The notes: generated from the letters alone by a model not told the origin. 64,000 nt of DNA from Rhizobacter sp. AJA081-3 (GCF_017795745.1 NZ_CP059067.1:930001-994000), one strand, 5' to 3'. Numbered from the stretch's first letter, positions 31,878 to 41,438 are shown. Numbers and translations are program-made.

Positions 31878-32837
31878 ATGAACCTCGACCGCCACAACTC
31901 CGACGTCGTGCTCATCGTAGACGACGTGCCCGACAACCTGTCGATGCTGCACGACGCGCTCGACGAGTTCGGCTACACCGTGCTGGTGGCCACCAACGGC
32001 GAGCAGGCGCTGCAGCGCGCCGCGCAGGCCATGCCCGACGTGATCCTGCTCGACGCGATGATGCCGGGGATGGACGGCTTCGAAGTCGCCAGGCGGCTGA
32101 AGGCGAACGCGGCCACCGCGGCGATACCGATCATCTTCATGACCGGCCTGACCGAGACGGAGCACGTGCTCAAGGCCTTCCAGTCCGGTGGCGTGGACTA
32201 TGTGGCCAAGCCGATCAAGCCGATGGAGGTGCTCGCGCGCATCGCCGCGCACGTGCAGGGCGCTCGCGAGCGGCGCCAGGCGCGCAACGCGCTCGATGCC
32301 TTCGGCCACGCCACGCTGTCGGTGCGCGCCGCCGACGGCCGCATCCTCTGGCAGACGCCGCTGGCGCGCCAGCTGCTCACCGCCCATGAGGCCGGTGACG
32401 GCCACCACCTCGGCGAGGCCTTGCTCGACTGGCTGCAGGCGCAGGCCGTGGTGCAGGCCACCGGCGGCACGCCGCAGCCGCTGACGATCGCGCGGCACGG
32501 CAAGCGCCTGGCCTTCGCACTGCACGAGGCCAGCGCGGCCAGCGGCGGCGAGAGCGGCGGCGACGACGAGTGGCTGCTGGTGATGAGCGAGTCGTCCGAC
32601 GAGTCGACCATCGAGGCGCTTGGCCTGGCCTTCAAGCTCACCGCGCGCGAGGCTGAAGTGCTCTACTGGGTGGTGCAGGGCAAGACCAACCGCGACATCG
32701 GCGACATCCTCGGCACCAGTCCGCGCACGGTGCACAAGCACCTCGAGCACGTTTTCGAGAAGCTCGGCGTCGAGACGCGCACCGCTGCGGCGTCGATGGC
32801 CATGGGGCGGGTGCGGCAGCTCTCGCCGGCACGCTGA
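31878..32837 (+). CDS. Response regulator, receiver plus LuxR-type HTH
   Basis: 319 residues. The receiver domain (about 8-125) has the acidic pair in IVDDVPDN, the phosphoacceptor Asp59 in VILLDAMMPGMDG and the Lys in YVAKPIKP. A middle region (about 135-235) resembles a degenerate PAS-like segment (SVRAADGRILWQTP). The C-terminal LuxR HTH is KLTAREAEVLYWVVQGKTNRDIGDILGTSPRTVHKHL. It directly follows the permease-kinase gene and is its probable partner, though a repeat pair of more than 300 bp separates them. Confidence 0.93.
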   Translation: MNLDRHNSDVVLIVDDVPDNLSMLHDALDEFGYTVLVATNGEQALQRAAQAMPDVILLDAMMPGMDGFEVARRLKANAATAAIPIIFMTGLTETEHVLKAFQSGGVDYVAKPIKPMEVLARIAAHVQGARERRQARNALDAFGHATLSVRAADGRILWQTPLARQLLTAHEAGDGHHLGEALLDWLQAQAVVQATGGTPQPLTIARHGKRLAFALHEASAASGGESGGDDEWLLVMSESSDESTIEALGLAFKLTAREAEVLYWVVQGKTNRDIGDILGTSPRTVHKHLEHVFEKLGVETRTAAASMAMGRVRQLSPAR

Positions 32838-32848
32838 AGGAGGCTTCC

Positions 32849-33430
32849 ATGACACTGAGCATCCGGCCGGCCGAAGTGCGCGACGCCGCCGCGCTGGCCG
32901 AGATCTACGCGCCGAGCGTGCTGCATCGGCCCACGTCATTCGAACTGCGCGCGCCCGATGCCGCCGAGATGGCTGCGCGCCTGGCCAGGGTGACGGCGAT
33001 GTGGCCCTGGCTGGTGGCCGAGGAGGGCGGCGAGGTGCTGGGCTACTGCTACGCCGGCGCCTTCGCCGAGCGCGAGGCCTACCGCTGGTCGGTCACGGTG
33101 AGCGCCTACGTGCGCGATGGCCGGCACCGCCGCGGCATTGGCCGGCAGTTGTACGCCGTGTTGTTCGAACTGCTGCGCCGCCAGGGGGCGGTGTCGGCCT
33201 TCGCCGGCATCACCCTGCCCAACGAGGCCAGCGTCGGCCTGCACCGTGCGATGGGTTTCGAGCCGGTGGGCCTGTACCCTCAGGTCGGCTTCAAGCTGGG
33301 AGGCTGGCATGACGTGGCCTGGTATGGCCTGGCCTTGCGCGCGCCCTCTGCCGGCGTGCCGCCGGAAGAGCTGGTCCCCTGGCCGGCGCTGAAAGACCGC
33401 GTCGTGCGGCCGGGCATGCCGCAGGGCTGA
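32849..33430 (+). CDS. GNAT-family N-acetyltransferase
   Basis: 193 residues resembling the phosphinothricin/methionine-sulfoximine acetyltransferase group: IRPAEVRDAAALAEIYAPSV at the N-terminus, the acetyl-CoA loop VRDGRHRRGIGRQLYAVL and GLHRAMGFEPVGLYPQVGFKLGGWHDVAWYG. Members act on small amino compounds; the substrate here is unknown. It lies 11 bp after the response regulator with GGAGG upstream, so it is probably in the same operon. Confidence 0.9.
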   Translation: MTLSIRPAEVRDAAALAEIYAPSVLHRPTSFELRAPDAAEMAARLARVTAMWPWLVAEEGGEVLGYCYAGAFAEREAYRWSVTVSAYVRDGRHRRGIGRQLYAVLFELLRRQGAVSAFAGITLPNEASVGLHRAMGFEPVGLYPQVGFKLGGWHDVAWYGLALRAPSAGVPPEELVPWPALKDRVVRPGMPQG

Positions 33431-33522
33431 TTTTTGGCAAGCCGGGCGCACCGGGGTCTCGCCACAATCGTCCACGGCGTGCGCGGAATCGTCCGGGCAC
33501 GCGTCACACGGAGGTGACGACC

Positions 33523-34032
33523 ATGTCCCAGTGCTCGACGATTGCGCGCAAGCCGCGCCATGCAGCGGCACTCGGCGCCGCCCTCGTGGCAGCCCTGGCG
33601 CTGGCCGGCTGCGCCGTGCAGGTGCAGAACCGCCAGCCCGCGCAGGAGATCGCCCAGAGCGCGAAGCCGGCGGGATCGGTCTACCCCGGCTGGCGCGTCT
33701 TCCAGGACAAGTGCTCGCGCTGCCACGGGCCCGATGCCGGCGGTACGCCGCGCGGGCCCGACCTGCTGCCCAAGGTCCGCGAGATGGGCTCGCGGCAGTT
33801 CGTCGGCCTGGTGCTGCGGCGCTACGACTGGAGCATGCCCGCCGCGCGCGCCGGCAGCGAGGGCGCGGCGCGCGAGGCGTTGGTCGAAGACGTGCTGCAG
33901 CGCCGGGAAGGCCAGCTCGTCATGCCGGCCTGGGAGAGCGAACCGCGCGTCAACGCCCACATCATGGACCTGTACGCCTACCTCTCGGCCCGTGCCCAGG
34001 GCAGCCAGGCACCGGGGCGGCCGGCACCCTAG
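33523..34032 (+). CDS. Cytochrome c lipoprotein
   Basis: 169 residues. The signal sequence ends in a lipobox (ALALAGC, Cys30), so the protein is probably a lipid-anchored periplasmic protein. One c-type haem site, Cys64-Ser-Arg-Cys67-His68, is followed by a candidate axial Met in LVMPAWES, giving a class-I monohaem fold. The ATG at 33523 has GGAGG eight bases upstream and is preferred over an upstream GTG. It lies between the sensor/acetyltransferase genes and urtA; the electron-transfer partner is unknown. Confidence 0.88.
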   Translation: MSQCSTIARKPRHAAALGAALVAALALAGCAVQVQNRQPAQEIAQSAKPAGSVYPGWRVFQDKCSRCHGPDAGGTPRGPDLLPKVREMGSRQFVGLVLRRYDWSMPAARAGSEGAAREALVEDVLQRREGQLVMPAWESEPRVNAHIMDLYAYLSARAQGSQAPGRPAP

Positions 34033-34163
34033 GGTCGGCGGGTGAACGGGGCGGGGGTGGCCGAGCGCCGCCTACGCCACCTTGCGTATTGGCCGGACGT
34101 GGCGGCGCACCTAACCTGCGCCTGTCCCACAACCCCGACCCACAAGCCAGGAGTCCGTTCACC

Positions 34164-35441
34164 ATGAATCTGTCCCGCCGCTTCGCCGCGAAATCGCTCA
34201 CCGCGCTGGCCGCTGCCGCCTGCACGATGGGCTTCGCCACCATTGCCCAGGCCCAGGCCACCATCAAGGTCGGCGTGCTGCACTCGCTGTCGGGCACGAT
34301 GGCCATCTCCGAGACGGTGCTCAAGGACGTCGCCCTGATGGCGATCGACGAGATCAACGCCAAGGGCGGTGTGCTCGGCAAGAAGCTCGAGCCGGTGGTC
34401 GTCGACCCCGCCTCCAACTGGCCGCTGTTCGCCGAGAAGGCCAAGCAGCTGATCGACCAGGACAAGGTCGCCGTCACCTTCGGCTGCTGGACCAGCGTGA
34501 GCCGCAAGTCGGTGCTGCCGGTGTTCGAAGAGAAGAACGCGCTGCTGTTCTACCCCGTGCAATACGAAGGCGAAGAGCTGTCGAAGAACGTGTTCTACAC
34601 GGGCGCCGCACCGAACCAGCAGGCCATCCCCGCCGTCGAGTACCTGATGAGCAAGGACGGCGGCTCGGCCAAGCGCTGGGTGCTGCTGGGCACCGACTAC
34701 GTCTACCCGCGCACGACCAACAAGATCCTGCGCGCCTTCCTGAAGGCCAAGGGCGTGGCCGAGCCCGACATCATCGAGGAGTACACCCCCTTCGGCCACA
34801 GCGACTACCAGAGCATCATCGCCAAGATCAAGAAGTTCGCCTCCGAGGGCAAGAAGACTGCCGTGGTGTCGACCATCAACGGCGACTCCAACGTGCCCTT
34901 CTACAAGGAACTGGGCAACCAGGGCCTGAAGGCGACCGACGTGCCGGTGGTGGCCTTCTCGGTGGGTGAGGAAGAGCTGCGCGGCGTCGACACCAAGCCG
35001 CTGGTGGGTCACCTGGCCGCCTGGAACTACTTCATGTCGATCAAGAGCCCGGCCAACACCGAGTTCGTCAAGAAGTGGAGCGACTACGCCAAGGCCAAGA
35101 ACATCCCGGGCCACAAGGACAAGCCGCTGACCAACGATCCGATGGAAGCCACCTACATCGGCATCATGATGTGGAAGCAGGCAGTCGAGAAGGCGAAGTC
35201 GACCGACACCGACAAGGTGATCGCGGCGATGGCCGGGCAGACCTTCAAGGCGCCGGGCGGCTTCATGTCCACCATGGACAAGGAGAACCACCACCTGCAC
35301 AAGCCGGTGTTCATCGGCGAAATCAAGGCGGATGGCCAGTTCAACGTGGTGTGGAAGACCAAGGGCCCGGTGGTTGCCGACCCGTGGAGCGACTACATCG
35401 CCGAGAACAAGGGCAAGAAGAACGTGCCGGAAAAAAAGTAA
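34164..35441 (+). CDS. urtA: Urea ABC transporter substrate-binding protein UrtA
   Basis: 425-residue periplasmic urea receptor. The signal peptide ends near ATIAQAQA. The mature part has IKVGVLHSLSGTMAISE, CWTSVSRKSVLPVFE and FYPVQYEGEE, all typical of UrtA within the amide-binding family. First gene of urtABCDE; a good AGGAG site lies upstream. The 131-bp region before it is the likely promoter, but no clear boxes were recognised. Confidence 0.96.
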   Translation: MNLSRRFAAKSLTALAAAACTMGFATIAQAQATIKVGVLHSLSGTMAISETVLKDVALMAIDEINAKGGVLGKKLEPVVVDPASNWPLFAEKAKQLIDQDKVAVTFGCWTSVSRKSVLPVFEEKNALLFYPVQYEGEELSKNVFYTGAAPNQQAIPAVEYLMSKDGGSAKRWVLLGTDYVYPRTTNKILRAFLKAKGVAEPDIIEEYTPFGHSDYQSIIAKIKKFASEGKKTAVVSTINGDSNVPFYKELGNQGLKATDVPVVAFSVGEEELRGVDTKPLVGHLAAWNYFMSIKSPANTEFVKKWSDYAKAKNIPGHKDKPLTNDPMEATYIGIMMWKQAVEKAKSTDTDKVIAAMAGQTFKAPGGFMSTMDKENHHLHKPVFIGEIKADGQFNVVWKTKGPVVADPWSDYIAENKGKKNVPEKK

Positions 35442-35520
35442 CCCCCCGAAGCGCCTGACGGCGCCTCCCCCCAAGGGGGGCGCCGCCAGCGGCCCGGCGA
35501 AGCCGGTTCCGCGGCGTCCG
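35442..35520. repeat. GC-rich hairpin repeat between urtA and urtB
   Basis: Starts CCCCCCGAAGCGCC right after the urtA stop. The core GGCGCC-TCCCCCC-AA-GGGGGG-CGCC (35460-35484) forms a very stable hairpin, followed by CGCCAGCGGCCCGGCGAAGC and CCGGTTCCGCGGCGTCCG. It looks like the dispersed element found between genes in many Burkholderiales. It could stabilise urtA mRNA or attenuate the rest of the operon, which would fit the higher need for the binding protein. Confidence 0.7.
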
Positions 35521-35578
35521 CTTGAGGGTGCGGACGGGCTTTCGCCCGGTCCGCATCGTCCTTTGCCTTTCGACACGC

Positions 35579-37162
35579 ATGCTCCGACGAATCGTTCTCT
35601 GCTGTCTGCTGCTGTGCCTGCCGCTCGCATCCTTCGCGCTGACGCCCCAGCAGGCGCTGGCCATCGCGTCGGGTGACAGCGACGAGCGCATCGCTGCGCT
35701 GAACGAGGCGGCCGCGAGTGCCGCCGACGGGCTCGGGCCTTTCGTGCAGGCGCTGCTCGACGACTCGGTCAAGGTCGCGGGCGACAAGGTCTTCATCGTG
35801 CAGGGCGACAAGGCGGTCGATGCGGCCACCGGCGCCGCGGCCACCGTGCCCGACGACGCGGAAGACGTGGTCAACAACAACCGGGTACGCGGCGCGCTGC
35901 AGGCCGCCATGGGCGCCCTGCAACTGCTCTCGCCCGACATCGAGGCGCGCCGGGCCGGTGTGGCCGAACTGCTCAAGCAGCAGCTCGAGGAGGCGCAGCT
36001 GCCGCTGCTCGAGAAGGCCTTCGCGGCCGAGACCGATGCCGCGCTGAAAGCCTCGCTCGAGCGCATGCGCGCCACCATCCTCGTCTCGTCGAGCGACAAG
36101 GCCAAGCGTCTGGCGGCCATCACCGCGCTCGCCGGCAGCGGCCAGGGCGCGGTGGCCAGCCTGCTGCAGGAACGCCTGGCGCCTGACGCCGAGACCGACC
36201 CCGAGGTGCGCGCCGCGCTCGGCCGCGCGCTCGACAGCGTGCGCGACCGCCTCGCCTGGGGCGAGCGCATCGGCGTGGTCTTCACCGGTGCCAGCCTCGG
36301 CTCCATCCTGCTGCTGGCCGCGCTCGGCCTGGCCATCACCTACGGGCTGATGGGCGTCATCAACATGGCGCACGGCGAGCTGCTGATGATCGGCGCCTAC
36401 GCCACCTACGTGGTGCAGAACGTCTTCCGCAACCACCTGCCCGGGCTGTTCGACTACTACATCCTGGCGGCCATCCCCTTGTCGTTCCTCGCTTCGGCGC
36501 TGGTCGGCGCGGCGATGGAGCGCAGCGTCATCCGCTGGCTCTACGGCCGGCCGCTGGAGACGCTGCTGGCCACCTGGGGCATCAGCCTGGTGCTGATGCA
36601 GGGCGTGCGCACGCTGTTCGGCGCGCAGAACGTGCCGGTCGAGAACCCGGCCTGGCTGTCTGGCGGCGTGTCGCTGATGAGCAACCTGACGCTTCCCTTC
36701 AACCGCATTGCCATCATCGTCTTCGCGGTGCTGGTGCTGGCCGGTGTGGCGCTGCTGATCGCGCGCACGCGGCTGGGCCTGTTCGTGCGCGGCGTGACGC
36801 AGAACCGCCGCATGGCCGCCTGCGTCGGCGTGAACACGGCGCGCGTGGACACCTATGCCTTCGCGCTCGGCTCGGGCCTGGCGGGCCTGGCCGGCTGCGC
36901 GCTCTCGCAGGTGGGCAACGTCGGTCCGGACCTCGGCCAGAGCTACATCGTCGACAGCTTCCTCGTCGTCGTGCTCGGCGGCGTGGGCCAGCTCGCCGGC
37001 ACCGTCTACGCGGCACTCGGCCTGGGCGTGCTGAACAAGCTGCTCGAGGGCGTGGCTGGCGCGGTGCTGGCCAAGATCATGGTGCTGGTGTTCATCGTCA
37101 TCTTCATCCAGAAGCGGCCGCAGGGGATCTTTGCCATGAAGGGCCGGAGTGCCGAAGCATGA
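35579..37162 (+). CDS. urtB: Urea ABC transporter permease UrtB
   Basis: 527 residues. A signal peptide (about 1-19) and a periplasmic, helical N-terminal domain of about 200 residues precede a LivH-type permease core of about eight helices (GLMGVINMAHGELLMIGAY, VGQLAGTVYAALGLG). The long N-terminal domain separates UrtB from ordinary LivH. The ATG at 35579 places the signal peptide first. Its stop overlaps urtC (ATGA). Confidence 0.95.
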   Translation: MLRRIVLCCLLLCLPLASFALTPQQALAIASGDSDERIAALNEAAASAADGLGPFVQALLDDSVKVAGDKVFIVQGDKAVDAATGAAATVPDDAEDVVNNNRVRGALQAAMGALQLLSPDIEARRAGVAELLKQQLEEAQLPLLEKAFAAETDAALKASLERMRATILVSSSDKAKRLAAITALAGSGQGAVASLLQERLAPDAETDPEVRAALGRALDSVRDRLAWGERIGVVFTGASLGSILLLAALGLAITYGLMGVINMAHGELLMIGAYATYVVQNVFRNHLPGLFDYYILAAIPLSFLASALVGAAMERSVIRWLYGRPLETLLATWGISLVLMQGVRTLFGAQNVPVENPAWLSGGVSLMSNLTLPFNRIAIIVFAVLVLAGVALLIARTRLGLFVRGVTQNRRMAACVGVNTARVDTYAFALGSGLAGLAGCALSQVGNVGPDLGQSYIVDSFLVVVLGGVGQLAGTVYAALGLGVLNKLLEGVAGAVLAKIMVLVFIVIFIQKRPQGIFAMKGRSAEA

Positions 37163-38277
37163 GTGCCGTGTTGCCTGCCACGGCCGCTCCCTCGCCGACG
37201 CGTGTGCTCTCGCTGAAGAGCTGGTTCGGCGTGCTCGGCGCGCTGCTCGTCGTCGTGGTGCTGGCGCCGGTGCTCAACCTCGTCGTGCCCGAAGGCAGCG
37301 TGTTCCACATGAGCGACTTCGCCGTCGCGCTGGTCGGCAAGATCATGTGCTACGCCATCTGCGCGCTGGCGATGGATCTGATCTGGGGCTACACCGGCAT
37401 CCTGTCGCTCGGCCACGGCCTGTTCTTCGCGCTCGGCGGCTACGCGATGGGCATGTATCTGATGCGCCAGATCGGCACCGACGGTCAGTACAAGTCCGAG
37501 ATGCCCGACTTCATGGTGTTCCTGAACTGGAAGGAATACCCCTGGCACTGGGCCTTCAGCGACAGCTTCGTGTTCCAGATGCTCATGGTGGTGCTGGTGC
37601 CCGGGCTGCTCGCCTTCGTGTTCGGCTTCTTCGCCTTCCGCTCGCGCATCAAGGGCGTGTACTTCTCGATCATCACGCAGGCAATGACCTTCGCCGCCAT
37701 GCTGCTGTTCTTCCGCAACGAGACGGGCTTCGGCGGCAACAACGGCTTCACCGACTTCAAGCGCATCCTGGGCATCCCGATCGCCACGCCGTCGATGCGC
37801 ATGGTCCTGTTCGTGATCACCGGCCTCGTGCTGATCGGCTTCTTCGTCTTCGCGCGCTGGCTCGTGGCCAGCAAGTTCGGCCGCGTGCTGCAGGCGATCC
37901 GCGACGCCGAGAGCCGGGTGATGTTCACCGGCTACGACCCGATCCGCTACAAGCTCACCATCTGGGTGATCTCGGCGGTGATGTGCGGCATCGCCGGCGC
38001 ACTCTACGTGCCGCAGGTGGGCATCATCAACCCGGGCGAGATGAGCCCGGCGGCGAGCATCGAGATGGCGATCTGGGCGGCGGTGGGCGGCCGCGGTACG
38101 CTGATCGGCCCGATCGTCGGCGCCTTCTTCGTCAACGGCGCGAAGAGCTGGTTCACGCAGGCCTTCCCGGAGTTCTGGCTCTACTTCCTCGGCGCGCTGT
38201 TCATCGCGGTGACGCTGTTCCTTCCGCAGGGCATCATCGGCCTGGTGCGCCGGGTGAAGAAGGAGGAGCGCTCATGA
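37159..38277 (+). CDS. urtC: Urea ABC transporter permease UrtC
   Basis: 372-residue LivM-type permease with about nine to ten membrane helices. Family segments are AMDLIWGYTGILSLGHGLFFALGGYAMGMYL, NETGFGGNNGFTDF and AIRDAESRVMFTGYDP. Overlaps both urtB (ATGA at its start) and urtD (ATGA at its end), so the three are coupled. Confidence 0.96.
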   Translation: MSAVLPATAAPSPTRVLSLKSWFGVLGALLVVVVLAPVLNLVVPEGSVFHMSDFAVALVGKIMCYAICALAMDLIWGYTGILSLGHGLFFALGGYAMGMYLMRQIGTDGQYKSEMPDFMVFLNWKEYPWHWAFSDSFVFQMLMVVLVPGLLAFVFGFFAFRSRIKGVYFSIITQAMTFAAMLLFFRNETGFGGNNGFTDFKRILGIPIATPSMRMVLFVITGLVLIGFFVFARWLVASKFGRVLQAIRDAESRVMFTGYDPIRYKLTIWVISAVMCGIAGALYVPQVGIINPGEMSPAASIEMAIWAAVGGRGTLIGPIVGAFFVNGAKSWFTQAFPEFWLYFLGALFIAVTLFLPQGIIGLVRRVKKEERS

Positions 38278-39161
38278 CGCCCGAACTGATGAAGGCGGGC
38301 GCGAGGATCCGCGAGGAGCACGAGAAGCGCGCCGCGCCGCGCGAACTGTCGGCGACCGCGCCCGCGGCCTACGGCCGCGTGGTGAAGCAAGGCGAACTGG
38401 ACGTGGCGCACGGCGCCATCCTCTACCTCGACGACATCACCGTCAGCTTCGACGGCTTCAAGGCGCTCAACGCGCTGAGCCTGTCCATCAGCGCCGGCGA
38501 GCTGCGCTGCATCATCGGCCCGAACGGCGCCGGCAAGACGACCATGATGGACGTCATCACCGGCAAGACGCGGCCTGACGCCGGCAAGGCCTTCTTCGGC
38601 TCGACCATCGATCTGCTGCGCATGCGCGAGAACGACATCGCCTCGATCGGCATCGGCCGCAAGTTCCAGAAGCCCACGGTGTTCGAGCAGCTGTCGGTGT
38701 TCGAGAACCTCGAGCTCGCGCTGAAGGCCGACCGCGGCGTGCGCTCGTCGATGTTCTTCCGCCTGTCGGGCATGCAGCTCGACCGCATCGGCGAGATCCT
38801 CACGCTGATCCACCTGAAGGACAGCGCGCAGCGCGTCGCCGGCCTGCTCAGCCACGGCCAGAAGCAGTGGCTGGAGATCGGCATGCTGCTGATGCAGGAC
38901 CCGAAGCTGCTGCTGCTCGACGAGCCCGTGGCCGGCATGACCGACGAGGAGACCGAACGCACGGCGGAACTGTTCCTCTCGCTCGAGGGCAACCACTCGC
39001 TGGTGGTCGTCGAACACGACATGAAGTTCATCGGTGAACTCACGCAGGGCAAGGCGAGCAAGAAGGTCACCGTGCTGCATGAAGGCAGCGTGCTGGCCGA
39101 AGGGTCGCTCGCCGACGTGCAGGCCAACGACAAGGTCGTCGAAGTGTATTTGGGTCGCTGA
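38274..39161 (+). CDS. urtD: Urea ABC transporter ATP-binding protein UrtD
   Basis: 295-residue ATPase. An N-terminal extension of about 50 residues (charged, with LDVAHGAILYLDDI) precedes the ATPase core: Walker A GPNGAGKTT, signature LLSHGQKQWLEIG, Walker B LLLLDEPVAGM and the switch histidine in VVEHDMKF. The LSHGQ signature is usual for UrtD. It follows urtC with a four-base overlap. Confidence 0.96.
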   Translation: MTPELMKAGARIREEHEKRAAPRELSATAPAAYGRVVKQGELDVAHGAILYLDDITVSFDGFKALNALSLSISAGELRCIIGPNGAGKTTMMDVITGKTRPDAGKAFFGSTIDLLRMRENDIASIGIGRKFQKPTVFEQLSVFENLELALKADRGVRSSMFFRLSGMQLDRIGEILTLIHLKDSAQRVAGLLSHGQKQWLEIGMLLMQDPKLLLLDEPVAGMTDEETERTAELFLSLEGNHSLVVVEHDMKFIGELTQGKASKKVTVLHEGSVLAEGSLADVQANDKVVEVYLGR

Positions 39162-39162
39162 C

Positions 39163-39855
39163 ATGCTCAAGGTCGAAGGCATCAACCAGTACTACGGCGG
39201 CTCGCACATCCTGCGCAACCTCGGCTTCGAGTCGAAGATCGGCGAAGTGACGGTGGTGCTGGGCCGCAACGGCGTGGGCAAGACCACGCTGCTGAAGTCG
39301 CTGATGGGCGTGGTGCCGGTGAAGACCGGCACGATCCAGCTCGACGGCCAGGACATCACCCGCGACACGCCCTACGATCGCGTGCGCAAGGGCGTGGGCT
39401 ACGTGCCGCAGGGCCGCGAGATCTTCGGCCGCCTGACGGTGGAAGAGAACCTGCGCATGGGCCTGGCCTACAAGAGCGGCAGCACTCCGATCCCGGCCGA
39501 GCTGTTCGAGCTGTTTCCGGTGCTGAAGACCATGATCAACCGCCGCGGCGGCGACCTCTCCGGCGGCCAGCAGCAGCAGCTCGCGATTGCGCGCGCGCTG
39601 GCTGCGGGGCCGAAGCTGCTCATCCTCGACGAGCCGACCGAAGGCATCCAGCCCAGCATCATCAAGGACATCGGCCGCGTCATCCGCATGCTGGCCGACC
39701 GCAAGACGATGGCCATCGTGCTGGTCGAACAGTACTACGACTTCGCCGCCGAACTGGCCGACCAGTACCTGCTGATGGAACGCGGAGAGATCGTCCAGCG
39801 CGGTCGCGGCAGCGCCATGGAAGCAGAGGGCGTGCGCGACCGCATGTCGATTTAA
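39163..39855 (+). CDS. urtE: Urea ABC transporter ATP-binding protein UrtE
   Basis: 230-residue LivF-type ATPase starting MLKVEGINQYYGGSHILRN. Walker A is GRNGVGKTT, signature LSGGQQQQLAIARAL and Walker B LLILDEPTEGIQPS, all intact. Last gene of urtABCDE. Its stop codon overlaps that of the convergent lipoprotein gene by four bases. Confidence 0.96.
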   Translation: MLKVEGINQYYGGSHILRNLGFESKIGEVTVVLGRNGVGKTTLLKSLMGVVPVKTGTIQLDGQDITRDTPYDRVRKGVGYVPQGREIFGRLTVEENLRMGLAYKSGSTPIPAELFELFPVLKTMINRRGGDLSGGQQQQLAIARALAAGPKLLILDEPTEGIQPSIIKDIGRVIRMLADRKTMAIVLVEQYYDFAAELADQYLLMERGEIVQRGRGSAMEAEGVRDRMSI

Positions 39856-40622
39856 GGCGTGTTGACCAGCTCGGTCGAAGGCGCGCCTTCGTCGGAACGG
39901 ATCACCAGCACCTTCACGTCGCCCGGGGTGACGCTGCCGGGAACGGAAGTCATCAGCCAGTCGGCGTTCTTGGCCAGGTTCACCGGCGAGGTGAAGATCA
40001 CGGTCTTGGTGCCGGCAGTGGTGATGCGCAGGCTGTAGGTGCCGCCCTCGATCTCGCTCGAGTTGACGCCGGTGGCCGGTGCCGCCTGCTTGTAGCCCAC
40101 CGCACCGAAGTTCGGCGTGGCGGTGGCCAGGTCGGCGCCCGGCGCGGTGAGGTAGACGTCGACGCTCGCGGCGTTGAATGAACCGTTGAACATGCGCACG
40201 CGGGCGTTGTCGGTCACGATGCCGCGGGTGTACGGGTCGTCGATCAGCACCACCTCGGTCACCGAGCCGGCATCGGGCACGGCCAGCAGCGTGTACTTGC
40301 GGCCGCGGTTCGCGTCGAAGGTCACGCTGCCCACGGGCAGGGCCGGCGTGGTGGCTGTGCGCACGTCCCAGACGGCGGTGGAGGTCGACACGTCGAAGTA
40401 GTTGGAGGCGCCCTTGTAGGCCATGTTCGTCACGTCGGCGGCCTGGGCCACGTCGGCGCGGAACAGCGAGACATTGGGGGCGAGCGGCACGGCGTGCACG
40501 AGGCGCACCTTCGGGTCGGCGATGTTCAGGCGATCGTCCAGCGAGTCGTCGTCGCTGCCGCCGCAGGCGGCGATCAGGAACACCGGCGCGATGGCCAGCA
40601 AGAGCTTGGTGGAAGGGTTCAT
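39852..40622 (-). CDS. DUF4397-type lipoprotein
   Basis: 256 residues. The signal peptide ends in a lipobox (FLIAACGGSDDD), so it should be a lipid-anchored envelope protein. The mature part is beta-rich with a Gly-Ser/Asp spacer and repeats of the type VRLVHAVPLAPNVSLF and VRMFNGSFNAASVDVYL, typical of DUF4397 adhesion-like domains. Function unknown. It stands alone, convergent with urtE. Confidence 0.85.
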   Translation of the reverse strand: MNPSTKLLLAIAPVFLIAACGGSDDDSLDDRLNIADPKVRLVHAVPLAPNVSLFRADVAQAADVTNMAYKGASNYFDVSTSTAVWDVRTATTPALPVGSVTFDANRGRKYTLLAVPDAGSVTEVVLIDDPYTRGIVTDNARVRMFNGSFNAASVDVYLTAPGADLATATPNFGAVGYKQAAPATGVNSSEIEGGTYSLRITTAGTKTVIFTSPVNLAKNADWLMTSVPGSVTPGDVKVLVIRSDEGAPSTELVNTP

Positions 40623-40769
40623 GGGGAGGTCCTCGACACAGTTCAGTGAAAGTGAGACGACTCTAGGCAGGGCGCTTGGCCCGCGCAGTCGGCCGAACCG
40701 GCATCCGCGTGTCGGACGATGGCTTGCTTGCAGGCCACAATGCGTTTCTGTACGCCGCCGCACCGACAA

Positions 40770-41438
40770 ATGATCACCGTCCACCACCTCAACGATTCGC
40801 GCTCGCAGCGCGTGCTCTGGCTGCTCGAGGAGCTCGCGCTGCCCTACGAGATCAAGCACTACCAGCGCGACAGCAAGACCATGCTCGCGCCGCCCGAGCT
40901 GCGCGCGGTGCACCCGCTGGGCAAGTCGCCGGTGATCACGGATGGCGAGGCCACGGTGGCCGAGTCGGGCGCGATCATCGAATACCTGCTCGACCGCTAT
41001 GGCAACGGCCGGCTGCGGCCCGCGGCGGGAACGCCCGAGTTCCTGCAGTACCGCTACTGGCTGCACTTCGCCGAAGGCTCGGCGATGTCGCCGCTGCTCA
41101 TGAAGCTGGTGTTCGACAAGGTGGCCTCGTCGCCGATGCCCTTCTTCGTCAAGCCGATCGCACGGGGCATTTCGGCCCAGGTGCTCAAGAGCTTCGTGAT
41201 GCCCAACATCGTCCGGCAGCTCGATTTCATGGAGGCCGAGCTGGCGCAGCGCCCCTGGTTCGCCGGCAGCGAGTTCAGCGCCGCCGACATCCAGATGAGC
41301 TTCCCGCTCGAAGCCTCGGCGCAGCGCGCCGGGCTCGACGCGAGCCGGCCGAAGCTGCACGGCTGGCTGCAGCGCATCCATGCACGGCCGGCCTACAAGA
41401 AGGCGCTGGAGCGCGGCGGGCCGTACAGCTTCGCGTAG
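40770..41438 (+). CDS. Glutathione S-transferase
   Basis: 222 residues. The N-terminal thioredoxin-like domain has MITVHHLNDSRSQRVLWLLEEL (active-site Ser region) and the glutathione-binding PLGKSPVITDGEATVAESGAIIEYL; the C-terminal helical domain has PWFAGSEFSAADIQMSFPLE. The substrate is unknown. The ATG at 40770 gives the canonical start. Confidence 0.94.
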   Translation: MITVHHLNDSRSQRVLWLLEELALPYEIKHYQRDSKTMLAPPELRAVHPLGKSPVITDGEATVAESGAIIEYLLDRYGNGRLRPAAGTPEFLQYRYWLHFAEGSAMSPLLMKLVFDKVASSPMPFFVKPIARGISAQVLKSFVMPNIVRQLDFMEAELAQRPWFAGSEFSAADIQMSFPLEASAQRAGLDASRPKLHGWLQRIHARPAYKKALERGGPYSFA

